From Undaria pinnatifida (lineage: Eukaryota > Sar > Phaeophyceae > Laminariales > Alariaceae): a stretch of DNA of 64,000 nucleotides. A program made the translations under genes and the position numbers. This document shows, in pieces, positions 23,834 through 37,100 of this stretch (position 1 is its first letter; the number at the start of each line of letters is the position of its first letter). The stretch lies in assembly GCA_012845835.1 (NCBI GenBank), contig JABAKD010000030.1:8116805-8180804 (forward strand). Direction: 5' to 3'. The notes beneath the pieces were generated by a model, which saw nothing but the letters and a program-made list of their open reading frames with translations, did no database searches and had not been told where the DNA came from.

Positions 23834-26800
23834 ATGAGTGAAACGACGCCGTCTACAACGCAGCCGCCAGGGCGGAACCCCGCCAAACAGCTACCGTACT
23901 CGTTCCGAGACCGTGTGACAGAGATGTTCGCGAAGCGAGAGCTTAAGAGGAAGCAGCGTCGGTTCGGCACCCACCACCTCATCGCCGGGACGTCGGCCGG
24001 GCTGGTGACGACCGCCGCTCTCTACCCGCTAGACCTTGTCAAGACCAGATATCAGGTGACAATGCCGTGGGTTTATGGTAGGGCGTGGTTTGCTCGTTCG
24101 TCCAGAAAAGCCTACCGGTAGCAACTATGTACGTACACTAAAGCCTCTGAAAACCGCTTTTGCTTCCGTTACCGCAGCACTCACGTTCTGCCTCAACTTT
24201 GCCGAAAGTTGACGTTCGTGCGGTACAGGGCAAGCCTTGCGTCCCACACGTTAGCACTGCACCAACTGACTGGATTGGCGCACGAAGGCAGCAATGACAG
24301 TGCCAGCCTACGTAAAAACAGGGGCGTCATTGGGAGACACTGCTGTTGTACTTCCGGCTATGTAAAGAAGGGTTTGGCCTTGTTCTCATGTTTTCCGGGT
24401 CACGGCGCACGGCATCTCTGTGCGACCGATAAGCCGTTCTTTCGGATCCTTCTCCTCACGTTTGTACCCAACGAGAAGAGCAGCAAACCGCAGCTGCAGT
24501 ATCATACGGCTGGTGCCCGGTGCCTGGTACCCAGCGTTGCCCTGCACCATCCAGCTCCTTCCGCTGTTCGTCATTTTATGCCTGAGTGAAGGAACAAGCG
24601 GTACTGTAGTGTATTTGTCAACCTTGGTATCTGCCGATAGATTGGTATACGCGGCTCGCCCTAAACGCACGACGCGCTGGCAAAAAAAAAATGTCAGCCG
24701 TTGGTAGTCGATCTTGCGCGTCGGCCCAAACTAACTCAGCCCCAGGCTTAACCCAAACCCTAACCCTTTGGGGGGCTTTGGGGGGCTCGAGACCTGCAGG
24801 GGCAATCGCGCGGCTCCGCAGCATGTTTTTGTGGCGTTTTTCCAATACAAACCGGGCGGCCGAAAGCCGAAAGACCAGCCTCGACCACTCAGACCAACGA
24901 CCGGCAGGAAGTTTCCCGCCGGCGCGCCCTGCATTTAGGTCGAGTCCGTACACGCGGACTGTTATACGTGAGGGAAGCGCTCGACGCTCTTGTACGAGTA
25001 GTAGCATATGTTTCGGTCGTCGTTTCCTGTGTTGTCTTGGCCAAGGTCAGACCATACCAGACCCTGGTGCATATTTTACCAGTACCTGGTCAAACTACCA
25101 GGTATACCAGCAACAGGCTCCAAGGGTATCAAGGATACCAGGTATTGCTCGTTGCTCGTGCTGCTGTTGCTTTTTTGCAAGATCTTTGACCATTGAACAT
25201 TGCGCCGATGTGTCGCGTGATATGATACTGCGGTATTGTAACGGCCAGGTGTATGACAAGGGGCCGTCGCCATACAAGTCGGTTCGAGCGGCATTTCACA
25301 CCATCGTGAAAGAGGAGGGGACAAGAGCGCTATATCAGGTCGGAATCTTAATCTTCACAGCTGCTGCTCCTGCTTCGTTCATTCGTGCTGTTTTTCGAGC
25401 CTGTTCCGGTGCCTCAATACCAAGTACGTTTGGCGTTGCGTGACCAAATCTCCGTACGGTATTTGCGGTGCATATCTCCATCTTGAAGTTTGTGACTACA
25501 GAGCTTGTGTTTCTCGAGGGTGAGGAATTGTCATGCACACTGGATGTGCGGGATGTCGATGGGTTCAAAGAAGGGTTTAGTGTGAAAGCGCACAAAAACC
25601 ACAGCAATACAGAGGTGGTATCAGCATCACCGATCGGCCGTCGACGTAAAGGACACCAACTGGAAGTGTCGCAAGCAGTATCGAATGGTCATGCATGCAC
25701 GAGCATTATACGAACATGGAGCTACGAGGCGAATGCCAGTATTATCGAACCGCGCGTGGGAAGCGTATAATATCAGCGAGACTGTTCTTGATTCACCTTA
25801 CCTGCTGGATGCAACGCTTGTGTTTCTGTTCTCGTCATCGCGTGGGTGCGGCAGGGTTTGGGCCCGGCGCTGCTTGGGAATGCCGTCGCCTGGGGTGGAT
25901 TTTTTTACTCATACGAGAAGCTGAAGGTGCGACGAGGACAGCACCACTATTAATAGTCACTATTCCCTGCGTTCAAGACCCTTAGTTTCGGGTGTGTATC
26001 ATAGGGAACACCCACTGCTGCGCTGTACTCTACAGGGTAGTGTCCGCTGCCTTTTGTTATTCGGATATAGTATGAACAGCCGCCACTGCCGTGCCGTAGT
26101 CTACAGTACCAGGTAATGTTCTCTGCTTTTGTGGTCCGGGTATGTTCCCACGTTTTTTTTCTTTAGGTCGCGCTATCGATATGATCGCCTTCACGGCTTG
26201 ACATTCGACACAGCACAAGTGAGCGTCTTACGCTCTTTATCGTTATCCTAACTTTGCGGAGAATTTCATTTGGTATATGTATGGCCTGGCTTGATGAATC
26301 ACGGGCGAAAACGAAGATTGTACAAGAGCCAGGCACACTGGTTTAACCGTGCACAATTTTCCTCGGCCTTTTAGCCTTGGAGGCGCGAGTGCTGGCTCAC
26401 TTTATTCGCAGGTAGGCACAGCTGTTGTTCATGCCGTCCAGTTCGCGCCGGCATTCTAGCATTGGGGGCCTAAACCTTAGCTCACGTTTTTCACACGCCG
26501 ATATGGCTGCTGTATATACCGATCACGCTGAGCAACGCTTGTCGTGTCCTTTGTTGCCGCCTGTGCAGAAAATTGTGGGCGCGGAGATTAATGGGACCGA
26601 ATTGGGCCCGTTACATCATCTCGGAGCTGGGTACGTGGCGGGAGCGATAATGGTGTTCACTACCAACCCTGTCTGGATGATCAAGACGAGGATGCAGCTG
26701 CAGGATAACACCGCCAAGACCGGTGCCGTGCGTCCGTATGCAGGGTTGATGGGTGAGTCGCCTCCCCTTTTCATGTGGTTTGCTGGTTGTAGCTACGTCG

Positions 26801-29000
26801 CGGAGGAAACTGCTCGTTGCATGCGCATGAGTGGTATGCATATGTCGTGCACGCTTCCCGTGTTAGAGATAGCGCTTCATCATACACCATTTTTATTACC
26901 TGCTGTCTCGTTGTTCAGAGCTCTATCATAGGTCTATTTTTTGCTCTATGTCGTTGCTTAGAGCCCTTTAATAATATTTTTTGTAGTCCGTTCGTCGTTT
27001 CTTCTGGCCGCCAGTCAGTGCACGACGCGTCATGGTGCTCAATTGGCTCGTAAAGCAGATGATTGCGCGTATATACGCGGAGAGATGTCGACTTTTTCCC
27101 TCTTACTCTCCGTGATGAGTCATCGACTTTTTCCCTCTTACTCTCAGTGATGAGTCATGATGTGTCATAATTATGTGTTCTGTATGATATTCGAACAGAT
27201 GCGGCGAGAACAATCGTTCGCGAGGAAGGAGCGCTGGCGCTCTACAAAGGGGCAGTGCCCGCGCTTCTGCTGTGCGGCCAGGGGGCAGTGCAGTTCGCCG
27301 TCTACGAGTGGCTGAAAGCGAGAGTACCGAAGCACAGCGAGAACGTGAGGAGGTCGTTGGTTTAATATTCGCTCTGCCGCGTGTGTCGGAAGCGGTATAC
27401 CGTAGTGTGGTTGTGTCGCTGATAGCGCAAGTACCGCGGTGTGTTATGGATCACAGGGCTTGTAATTGATGTACATATCCGATGCGGGCTTTAGCACCCA
27501 CCAGTTGTCAAGATTATAGCATGGATTCATGACAGGGGCTGTTCCTCCTTGGTCAACGTCGGATGATGTTATATGGTTGCATCGACATCGACATTGGCTT
27601 CGGGCTGACGGCGCTTTCTTTGAAGTCTGACTTGACCTCAGTATGAATATCCTCAACTTGTAGAGTCTGCGGACTTGGCTCATGAAAATCCGCGCGTAAC
27701 TTGAAATCCCATGAGGGCGAGTGCCGTGCATGCGTACAAGGCCTCCGAAGGTGTGAAGTCCATGCTCACTTGTGCGGTACCGTACCGATTACGACGAAGA
27801 TGAACAGCTCTTCGGGGGGCGCGGCGAACGAGACCGCATCTAAATGGCCTCCCAATTGCCCCGTTGTTCTACCGACACAGACGCCGCTGGAATCGCTCGC
27901 TATGGGGGGCGTCTCTAAGTTTTGTTCCACCTTGGTCACGTACCCTACACAGGTGATTACCCCTTCACCATGCTATTCTATCTCGAATTTGTTCGCTTGG
28001 CTTGGTCTGGCTTGGTTTGAATTTCATTGGGTACTCCCTCAGCAATGCCATCGTACCCTGCAATACCCCAAAACGGTTGGCTTGGTCTGGCCTGGCTTAA
28101 CCCGACGTCTATTGGGTACCTAGATGCGTAATTTCTGTGTTGCTCTGTCGGGCCGTTGCTGCTGGCAGTCGGTGGTACGTGGGAATGTAAGCAGAGGAGC
28201 GCCATGGGGCTTGACCTGATAACTCCAGCTTCATCGCCCGTCCTGACAGCTCATTTGCTATCGTACCCTCCGTCCAGGCTGCTCGAAGACTTTCACGTTA
28301 TTAAAGGAACGAGCGTCCAATTCCTCGCCAGAGCGTACTGTAGGCGCCGACAAAGTGATTTCTGCTGTCACAATTATTGTCAGAATGACAGCATTACACC
28401 AATTACGTTGAGAGGAAATGTCTCGTCCGGCTGTGGATTGCAACTGCCCGCTCACCCATTCATTTTTCGGAAAATTGCGAGATCGATGTCGTACGAGTGT
28501 CTTTTCTTTTTACGGAGCTGTTATGGGACTCTTCCGGTACGCCCATGCTTCTTTGGGTCTGTCTTGCTGCATGGGATATGTCGTGTCTTCTTTTTTTTTT
28601 AATGGAAGAAACATATCATCAGTCGCAAACGTAAAGTCGTCTAACTGTGTGTTTATTTCCGGATCGCTCGCAATAACTCAACAGATCCTGGTATGGTAGG
28701 CAGCTCTCCGGGGATTAGTACAGGGTCCACAGCTTCGTGGTTGATGGTATGCCTTCTGCTGCCTGTCCGTTTATGTACCCGCAGGTTATCAAGTCACGGT
28801 TGCAGCAGCGAGGTACCACAGAAGAGGTAGAAGCCGGCTCGTCTCGCTATCGCGGGACGTGGCACTGCGCGACCACGATAGCAAGAAAAGAGGGCGCGCG
28901 TGGATTTTTCAAGGGGTGCGTGGCGCATGCGGTCAGAGCTGCGCCCGCTTCCGCCATCACATTCGTCGTGTACGAGGAGGTTCTCAAGGCTTTGGCGTAG
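23834..29000 (+). CDS. Mitochondrial carrier (SLC25), folate/FAD/NAD/pyrimidine-nucleotide branch
   Basis: Seven exons: 23834-24055, 25249-25338, 25855-25926, 26569-26752, 27199-27344, 27881-27952 and 28785-29000. They total 1002 bases and encode 333 residues; all joins are phase 0 except exon 4/5. The start ATG follows CCACC and is the first in frame. The three carrier signatures are present: PLDLVKTRYQ near residue 68, NPVWMIKTRM in repeat 2, and TYPTQ joined to VIKSRLQ in repeat 3. Each is followed by a YK/YR-G-type segment such as ALYKGAVPALL and GFFKGC. The Trp in NPVW is typical of the branch that carries folate/FAD (SLC25A32), NAD+ or pyrimidine nucleotides, so the protein should exchange a nucleotide-like cofactor across the inner mitochondrial membrane (or plastid envelope). 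The exact substrate cannot be assigned by eye. The N-terminal tail of about 45 residues is basic. Confidence 0.95.
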
Positions 29001-29432
29001 CTGATGTTGTTGTCCGTCTTTGGTACTCGCTGTCTCTATGTAGTGCAGCTCCAATGATATGCGTTGCCGTGCTGTTACCCAGTGTGCTGCTTAGTTTCTT
29101 AGTTAGGTCGGACGATTGTAAGAGGGTCTCTGGTACTCGCTATCTTGATTATTTTTCAAGAAGTCGTGGCGTTTCCCCCATTGGACTCGAGGATCGTCCA
29201 TTGATTTGACAGAAATACTCATGTCATAGCGCACACCAGGTATAGATATGAGCGATAATCATCTGCAGCGCGATGTCTTCAAAGAGCGCGCTGCGATGGT
29301 CAGTGTTTATGGGTTGTTTTCTCGGCGCGGTGGCCGCCAGCGTACAGCAGCATTAGCTGGACGATAACAGGTCATCACCGACGACGACACTGTCGGATAC
29401 AGTGCTCACTTTTCGAGCGCAGCTAGGTTAGG

Positions 29433-29668
29433 TAGCTATCGTACAGGCGTTTTTGTTTTGATTGGCGAAGCAAAGGGATGCATCTCTTCTATTCCGCTTG
29501 TTATTTTTGGTTGGTGAAGCAAGGGGATGGGTCCCCTCTATATACAGCAGTAGCTATCGTACAGGCGTTTTTGTTTTGATTGGCGAAGCAAAGGGATGCA
29601 TCTCTTCTATTCCGCTTGTTATTTTTGGTTGGTGAAGCAAGGGGATGGGTCCCCTCTATATACAGCAG
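29433..29668 (+). repeat. Near-identical tandem duplication, 118-base unit
   Basis: Two copies, starting AGCTATCGTACAGGCG at 29434 and 29552, appear identical by eye. Each unit itself contains two diverged halves (GATTGGCGAAGCAAAGGGATG and GGTTGGTGAAGCAAGGGGATG). The lack of divergence implies a recent event. Confidence 0.9.
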
Positions 29669-30845
29669 CAGTAGATGGTTCTTAGCGGTGTCTATGGAGC
29701 AGTGCGAGAAAGTTCGCGTGTGCTCTCCCGCAGAGTGTAGTATTGATATATAAGAAAATATAGGGGGCTCCTCTCCGTCGAAAAGTATGATATAATGTGC
29801 CCGCAGACAACGTTCCGTCGTCGTCTGAGACGAATCGTGCGCAACGGATTTCTACCGCTGCAAAATGATATCCCAAACTAATTTCAAGTAATTTGGCGCC
29901 CAAAACGTGGGTGTAGTTATGAAGGGGTTACATGGCAAAAACTGGTAGGTCAAGGTCCAAGATCGCCGAGGGCATGGTAGCCACGGGCAACGCGGCGCGA
30001 ACATCGCTTGTACAGCACCAGGGACACTGCCCACTTACATATTCCCAATAATGTGGAAGATCGTGCAGGCTATCGTACGATACTTGGATAACGTTGCGTC
30101 ATTGCGAGATAAATGAGGTGTTCAACATTTCTTCGATAAGTCGTGACCGCTTGGGTATTGCCATTAGCTTGGTGACGGGGTGCGGTCTTGCAGCGAACAC
30201 CGTGAAAACTGGGGTCTGGACTGCGCGTAGTAAGAGCATAAACTTTTCGCGGGCGTTGTCAAAACGCCGTTGGTTTCGTGCTTTTCCAGTATTGTTTCCT
30301 CTCGGTGTTAACAAACGAAGTCGAAAGGTCAAGAATAAGATACAAGTATGTGTGTCAAAGTAGACAGGACTTCTGAGGCTCTTGGCTAACAGTTATTTTC
30401 TCTCGTAGTGACGGCAGCACGTGCTCTGTGAAGCCGAAGGCTCTGCTTTAGCCTATTGGTGTGCTACGTGTACAGATGTAGACCAAGACACGTGATGAGC
30501 CTTGCCAGTTCCTACCCTATCTCCATACGGATCTACCACTTATCAAGACGGCGACAATGGCTGCTGTGTATTGGGCACTTAACCCTGCTACAAGTTCAAA
30601 GTTATCTAACTCTGAATCCAAACTGTCTCTAAAAACGTGGATGGACTTGGGGTTATATTGTAGTGCCGATCAATACACCTCCCCCCCTGATTTAGTCCTT
30701 AAGATCATACTTTACATATGAAAACTCGTCTTGCGTTTTAAATACCAGCAGATGACCAACTATTAAACAACACGACAAACCCTCAGGTCGTCTTTTCGCC
30801 ATAGCCTAACGCGGAGCCTCTACTTAAGAACAGCGCGACGAACTG
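29669..30845. other. Intergenic between convergent genes
   Basis: 3' flanks of the carrier and the DNA glycosylase. No exon-like segment was recognised. Confidence 0.55.
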
Positions 30846-33549
30846 TCATGCCATCTTCGCGTCAACACCGCCTGATGCGGGGCCTCTGCTTGAAGCCTCG
30901 ACCTTGACGCTTCGCCGTCGGTCCCACCTTCCTGTTTGCAACATGTAAATACCCAGTGCGCGGTACGGACCCTCTCGCGCTTCGTTTGTCATCGCCGCGG
31001 CCCCGCTGCTGCTCGGCAGGACGAACACCTCGGTCGCTTGGGAGGGGAACGGCCAGCCGGATGGGCGGAGCGCGGCGGGCTGCAGGCCGAACTGAAACTG
31101 CCCGGACTTGCCTCCCTTTGTCTGAGCCTTCGCTTGCGCGCTTGCATCGAAGAACAGCTCCTCCCACTGTTGTACCGGCACGAGACATCCGCCGTTTCAA
31201 AATCAAAGCAAAAGTCAAGGGCACGGAGAGCGAAGGGGGCGCACAGGGATATATAGATGGGGCGGATCGTAGACGACGTAGGGAACAGGGCGGTGATTGC
31301 GACTGATTCTCTGTGGGATGCTTAAACAAGCGCCGGGAGAACGCACTATACGGACTACTAGTAGATCGACTTTCTTACGACAAAGCTTGCGCCGGAGCAC
31401 AAGATGTGGTCGAACAACAACAGCTGGCCGATGTGTGAAAAAAAAACGTATTTTCTTACCTGCCGCTTTCCCGCGAATGCGACGACCTTCGGAAACCCGT
31501 CTTCGAAACAACCGGTAACCGTCGCGTCGTACGCGGTACGGTCGGCCATTGTCGTACTAGCCGGCTCCGTTTTCACAGCTGTTGTTGTCGTTGCTGCTGT
31601 TGCTGCTCCTGCTGCTGACGGCGCCGCATTCGCTGTCACCGCCGTCACGCGGGCAATGGTAGCCGCCGCACGCTCAGTGTGTGCGCTCAAACGGTCGTAA
31701 AAATCTTGGCGCCAGGCATGCAGCTCCGTTCTCTTAAACTTGCCGGAGACGGTGCCGGGATGCGAGAAACCCTGCAGAAACGAGACACAAAACATTCAGC
31801 AGACGGCGTTGCGAGGGTGCTTTGTTTGTGACTGGCGATGGTGAGATGCCAACCTTGCATGATAGGGAGTGCTGCATGGGCGGCTGGATTTGTGCTCCTT
31901 TTAAATCTTGACTGCGAACTTTCGGCGTATCAAGTATAAACAGCTTTAAGTACGTCAAAGACATTTTTCACCAACGAACGCATGCGTTAGTGACGAATGC
32001 TGCTGCCTGCTCTCGGTGGCCATGATGTTTTTTTGTCAGCAACTGCCTACGATCATCTCATCCAGACCAAAATTACCTGGTATATGTGGTAATCTTTTAC
32101 TTTTGGACGAGAAAATGAAAGGCAGAGCGACCACGCTTCACCTGGTAACCGCAGCACTCAAGCGCATCGTGGGTTTTCCAACGCAACTTTGAGCAACCTC
32201 CCCCCCTACTGCTACCAGGCACCAGATCATTAGGCTGATCATGCCAATAAGGTGCCGAGTCGCTGTGGATGGCGATTCTTTGGTTGTCTCCGCGTGTACA
32301 GTAGGTAGTGCGAAAAACATTCCTTATTGTGTGTTGCGCCTTCTTGTGGCCTCGGACCTAGGATCTTCCGCGCGGTACATAAAAAATACCTTGCACCGGC
32401 ATAGATGTAGAAGTGCACGGCCATGGGCTATGCCGAGTCTTGCTGTCGTGCGAGTAGCTCATGCAGGTGCACGGATAGACCAACGCCGACCACAAACAAA
32501 CAAGCAGCGAGCGAGTAAGAAAGCAAACACAAAACCAAACCATTCTCACTACATCCGTGAAGCCCACGCCGCACTGGATGGGGCAATCGTCGTCGTTGGA
32601 CGCCACGAAGCGGGTGGGGACGATGCCGGCCGCCGAGAGGAGTTTCCACATGCGATTGGAGGGGTTCGCGTAGTAGTGGCCGAGCTCCCACGCCTTCTCG
32701 CTCGGGTTGTGGCCCACGATTATTAAGCGGAGCGGCCATTCCGGCTCGCCCGGCGATCTGGAGGGTGGTGCACGATATGGGAGTAACCGGAGCAAAGATT
32801 CATGTATAGTCTAGGCTATACGTTCGTAGCGATCAGCAAGATCGAAATAGCCAGAGTTTGAAGCTCGAGCTGTCCAACGTCCAGCAATATACACCAGGGA
32901 TCATACCTGGTTTACAGGTATAGTTCGGTATTATACTATCAATAAGTATCGGCAGTATGATAGCGTTGAGCGGCAGTATGACAGCGGTTCTCCTGCCGGA
33001 TCATGTGTGAAACGCGCGTGGAAATATGCGACATGTCTCGGTTCAAAATGCGCCCCTTCCAATGGCTGCAAGGGTACCCCGCGTGCGAAGTCAGGCCGCG
33101 AACCTCTTGGCACACTGAATTACGCTGGCTGCTCGCGCAGAAAGGGGGTGATAGCGGTGTACCTGTACAATAGTGGTGCGCTACATGAGTACTGAAGTGC
33201 TTCGCTCGAACATGGTCATGGTGCGGAGTGCGGAGAAGGTTGGACGTTGGGCCGCGAGTCGAGGCGTTTGCACGATCGTACCGTACAGCAGAGAGTAGTA
33301 CTGCAGTATCCCAATAGCAAGGGTCTCGTACCTATACTTCTCCAGGAGTCCCTTCGGCGGCTCCTGCCCATCACCAGGCTTGCTACCAAGAACAGTGCGT
33401 ATCTTCTTCGCAGCCGAGCTATGGACAGGCCGTGAAGGCGCCGCGTGCAAGCTCGAGGCACCCCTGCTAATGCTGTCGGCTGCTGCGGTTGGTGTTGCTG
33501 CCAAAGCAAATCTGGCAAAGGGGTTAGGATTGACACTCGGCAAAGACAT
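30846..33549 (-). CDS. MUG/TDG-type mismatch uracil/thymine DNA glycosylase
   Basis: Four exons on the minus strand: 33332-33549, 32550-32757, 31460-31771 and 30846-31166. They total 1059 bases, joins are in phase, and the product is 352 residues. It removes uracil or thymine mispaired with G to start base-excision repair. Motif 1 is GHNPS at about residue 90, with the conserved Asn of the MUG/TDG GINPG motif, followed by a GHYYANPSNRMWKLL segment and GVGFTDV. The second active-site loop is VLPSSSG, equivalent to the NPSG/LPSSSG loop that inserts into DNA. A charged/Ala-Thr-rich insert of about 45 residues in exon 3 is longer than in bacterial MUG. The N-terminal ~70 residues are Ser/Ala/Arg-rich and could be an organelle targeting region. 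An upstream in-frame ATG (MRALYLANEM) would add nine residues. It is divergently arranged with RPS11. Confidence 0.93.
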
Positions 33550-34194
33550 CTCGTTTGCCAAATACAGCGCGCGCATCCGCAGATCAGTACAAGATCTTGG
33601 GTGGTCAGGTATCAGGAGAGGCACTCGTCACGCGCTCAAGCACATAAGCATCGACAGCAGCCTGGCAGCCCAATTGATGCCGCCTGTGTGCTGTTTGCTG
33701 GTGCGATCAGGCGGCGAAGCTAAAAATGCGGCGGAATTTCGATATCAATAATCCCCGACATGAAAACGCCTCCCTGAAAATGAGTTCGTGGATGGTAGGT
33801 AGGTAGGCCCATAGGCAGGGCACCCTCTTCTTTGCACCTCTGGTGAGTGGGCTCCGAGGTGTCCACCGTAGATAATGGGACTAGAGTTGGTTGCTGTCGT
33901 TATCTGGTTGCAGACAAAAGAAATACGAGAAAAATGGCCACCGCTGAGCTTGTTTGGGCGCCATAGACGTCCCCACCTGCGATCCACCTATTTTTTTCTC
34001 TCACCGTTGCCATAGGCTCTCCAGGAGCTGCCCGTGCAGGGCTCCTCCACACGTAGCACGCGAGAGTTCTGGGGGGACTTGCCCAGGTCTAGGCAGTACG
34101 GCCTCGAAATCACTCGGATACTTCTTCCCCTTACGCTTGCTTCTTTGTTTGTGTTGCTTTGCTTGCTGGGTCGGTCGTCCGCCTCGCAGACACC
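33550..34194. promoter_or_regulatory. Shared intergenic region between DNA glycosylase and RPS11
   Basis: 645 bases separate the two divergent start codons, so both promoters and 5' UTRs should be here. No clear TATA box was identified. A CCGCCTCGCAG just before the RPS11 ATG may be an acceptor of a 5' UTR intron. Confidence 0.5.
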
Positions 34195-37100
34195 ATGGGA
34201 CTCCAGGACTACCGGGAGGCTGAGCAGGTGTGTTCACGAGCACCAGTGCTTGGAGTGGGGTGGGGTGGGGCTGGTGGTGGTGGCCGTGACAGGAGGTGCT
34301 TGGGGAGGGAATTGATGGACGCTATGATATAGTCGGAGATGACGCTATGATATAGTCGGAGAGAGGCCTATACGCTAGTCGCCTAGATGTCATAGGCTTG
34401 ATATAGTGTTTCCCTGCTGTGATTTTGCTCATCAGTTGGCGGCGTGAGGAATGCGATTGAAACGTGCTCAATACGAAGCGTTTTCGCGCGTCTACAAGGT
34501 ATATAAGTGAGGCAACGCAGCAGCAGCTCTTTGGGAGTGCCCACGCGCGCTCTTTCTGTTTTGTTTTGGTGTATGTTATGTCCAGGGATAAAGATGGTGT
34601 ACCTTGCACCTTTTCAATAGCAGCGACGATGCGCATGTGTTGGCCTCCATTTATCTCCGCTACACGGCTGTAGTTCTGAGTACAAGTAACCTTCCCCCCC
34701 CCCCCCCCCGGTTGACGGTCTTGTTTTGATCCAAGGCTTAGACGTAACACAAAATAGATTTAGTGTGAAGCAGTCCCTGACGGCTAACGCGAAGGGCTAC
34801 GAGTAGAGTGCCGTCAAACGACGTCTTTGGATGTTAGGATAAGTTTTGTGGTTGACCTAAACATGGGCGGCAGACAGCACGCGTGTATTTACGAAGCTCC
34901 GGTAGAGTGGCGGGGCCTTCGTGCGTTGACGTCCCCATTTGAAGGAATTGACGAACCGAGCTGTGTATCGCCCCTATACACGTAGCAGCGGTGCTGTGCT
35001 GTGTACCTGATATCCCGGTCGGTACGTACTTACCACTTGCCACATTAGTCAGCTATACTGAGAAGCAGAAGCAGCAGCGTTGTGGTGTAAACAGCCCTAA
35101 AACCGGTCAACCTTTTTCTGCGGCCGATTACCTTTGGAGAATCTTCTGCTTTTTGGTTCTGGTTAGAGCATGATACTCGCCCCTTTTAGTTTCCACGAGC
35201 AGCATACCTGGTACTAACTAACCGCCGACTTACGCTGCCTTTTGCCGTTATCTTGGTGTATGTGTGAATGTGTTTCGATATAACAGCACGAGAAGGCGTA
35301 CCAGAAGCAGGATGCCGTCTTCGTCGGAGCGAAGCGTGTGCTCGGCAAGAAGGTCGCCAAGGTGCGATGAGTAGCTCTACGTATGGTCCATGCAGAAAAC
35401 AATGAAAATGGTCCCAGTCCCAATGTCGACTTCGTTCAGTATGAGAAGGTCTGATCGAACATCATTTGAAAATACTTCGAAGTACTACGTATCAATATTT
35501 ATAAAACACTCAAAACACACCAGGCGCAAAAAAACGCTGCATGTGTTTTCCCCCCCGGATGATATTTGCCACAAACCTGATTTGAGACGTAAACGAAAGA
35601 TTATTGACGTGAAACCCACCAATAGGATTAAAAAGGAAAGCGGTAAACGCTTCCTCTCGCATATTACTGGCTCTGTGTTTTTCGAAATTGTTTCGAGACA
35701 TTCTTGGTTTTGTGATGCTTACCTGGTCGCTGATTTCGGCCCGTGACAAACTGTACGCATAGCTCACTTGGTTGTAAAGTGTGTTTTCACCCTACCTGCC
35801 CTGGTGATGACGGCTGTGGTCGTCTCGTTATGCAATTAATCGTACTTCAAAAGGTATGAGCCAAAACGTTGTTAGATAGAGTGTCCTGCACGGACTGGAG
35901 CATGATCAGTAACGCCCCCCCCCCTAACCAATAGAGTACCAGGTGCCAGTAAATCTTCGTTATGCACCCAAACAGCTACGCAAATTCGAGCCACTCGTAC
36001 TGCAGCTGAAGCTCTATGAGGATGTAGTTCGTGTTCTGTTGTTGACCGTTCAAGAGAAAGCTGGACTCGCAGACAGAAGTAAGGCGATGCACGACATGGT
36101 GCGCATACCGTACCTAGTACATGACAGGCCGAGAGAAATCTACGGTGGTGCTGCCTGCAGTCATCTGTCATCGATAGCACCTCCCCGAAAAGCGTAGCAG
36201 CTGGATGGTAGTCCGTAGGTGCCCCGGCTGCAAGCGCTTCGGCTGGCCACGATAACAAAGCTAATCGGATAGTGTTGGTCCCCGGTATATGCCGCAGTCC
36301 GAGTATACTTGTAGATAGCAACATGCGTGCCTTCCTTCCCGACCGCACGGGTTGTGCGATGTCGTGGGTTTCAAGTTGGGAGCGATGCTCGTCTCGCTAA
36401 CGATGCCAGGGGCAGACTAGACGCCGCAATTTCTGTGGCCTTTTTTCGTATGTAGAATGGGCGGTTTGTGGTGTTTTGTTGCGTAACACATATTAGATAC
36501 GATATTATTTTGGTCGGCCGTCATGTCTATTAGTAGGTCATCCGTTAATAGATGCTTTTGCTCTTTTGACAAACGCGTTTACCTGTTTTTGTCTCCATGT
36601 TGAAAACATGCAACTCGAGCTGGTGTAAGTTGACGTGGCAGATGCTGCCCGGACCAAACACCAAAGTTGCACGCGCTACGAGGGTGCACATATTTTCCCT
36701 CTTTACCATACTCAGTTGTTTCATCCAACATACTCACAATTGTATAGATAGCCCTCTTGACGAGGTGTTTCGTGTGCCAAGTTCGAGACGCGTGTGCACA
36801 TATGGCGTCAACGTGTGAGCAGCTAGGTAGGATGAGTCTTGACTGACGAAAAACTGGAACGACTCGTGTCATTAGAGTCTCTGATCGGTGCAAGCTGTCT
36901 GAAGATTCAACCCTTGGCTGTCCGAGTCCAGACTCCGCCCTTGTTGTCTTGTGGTGGCTAGCATGTCGGCGCAACCACTATCTTGAGAGTGGAGGTTGGT
37001 TTGGTTATGTAGCGTGTCGTATTGGGTTCCCCCGCTATTTTTAAGTATGCCTCCTTTTCGTGGTGCTTTTCGGTGCTCGCACCATTTTACCACGCGCCGT

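Noticed and set aside
24745-24775. Telomere-like AACCCAAACCCTAACCC
   Set aside because: A single short interspersed match inside an intron, not an array.
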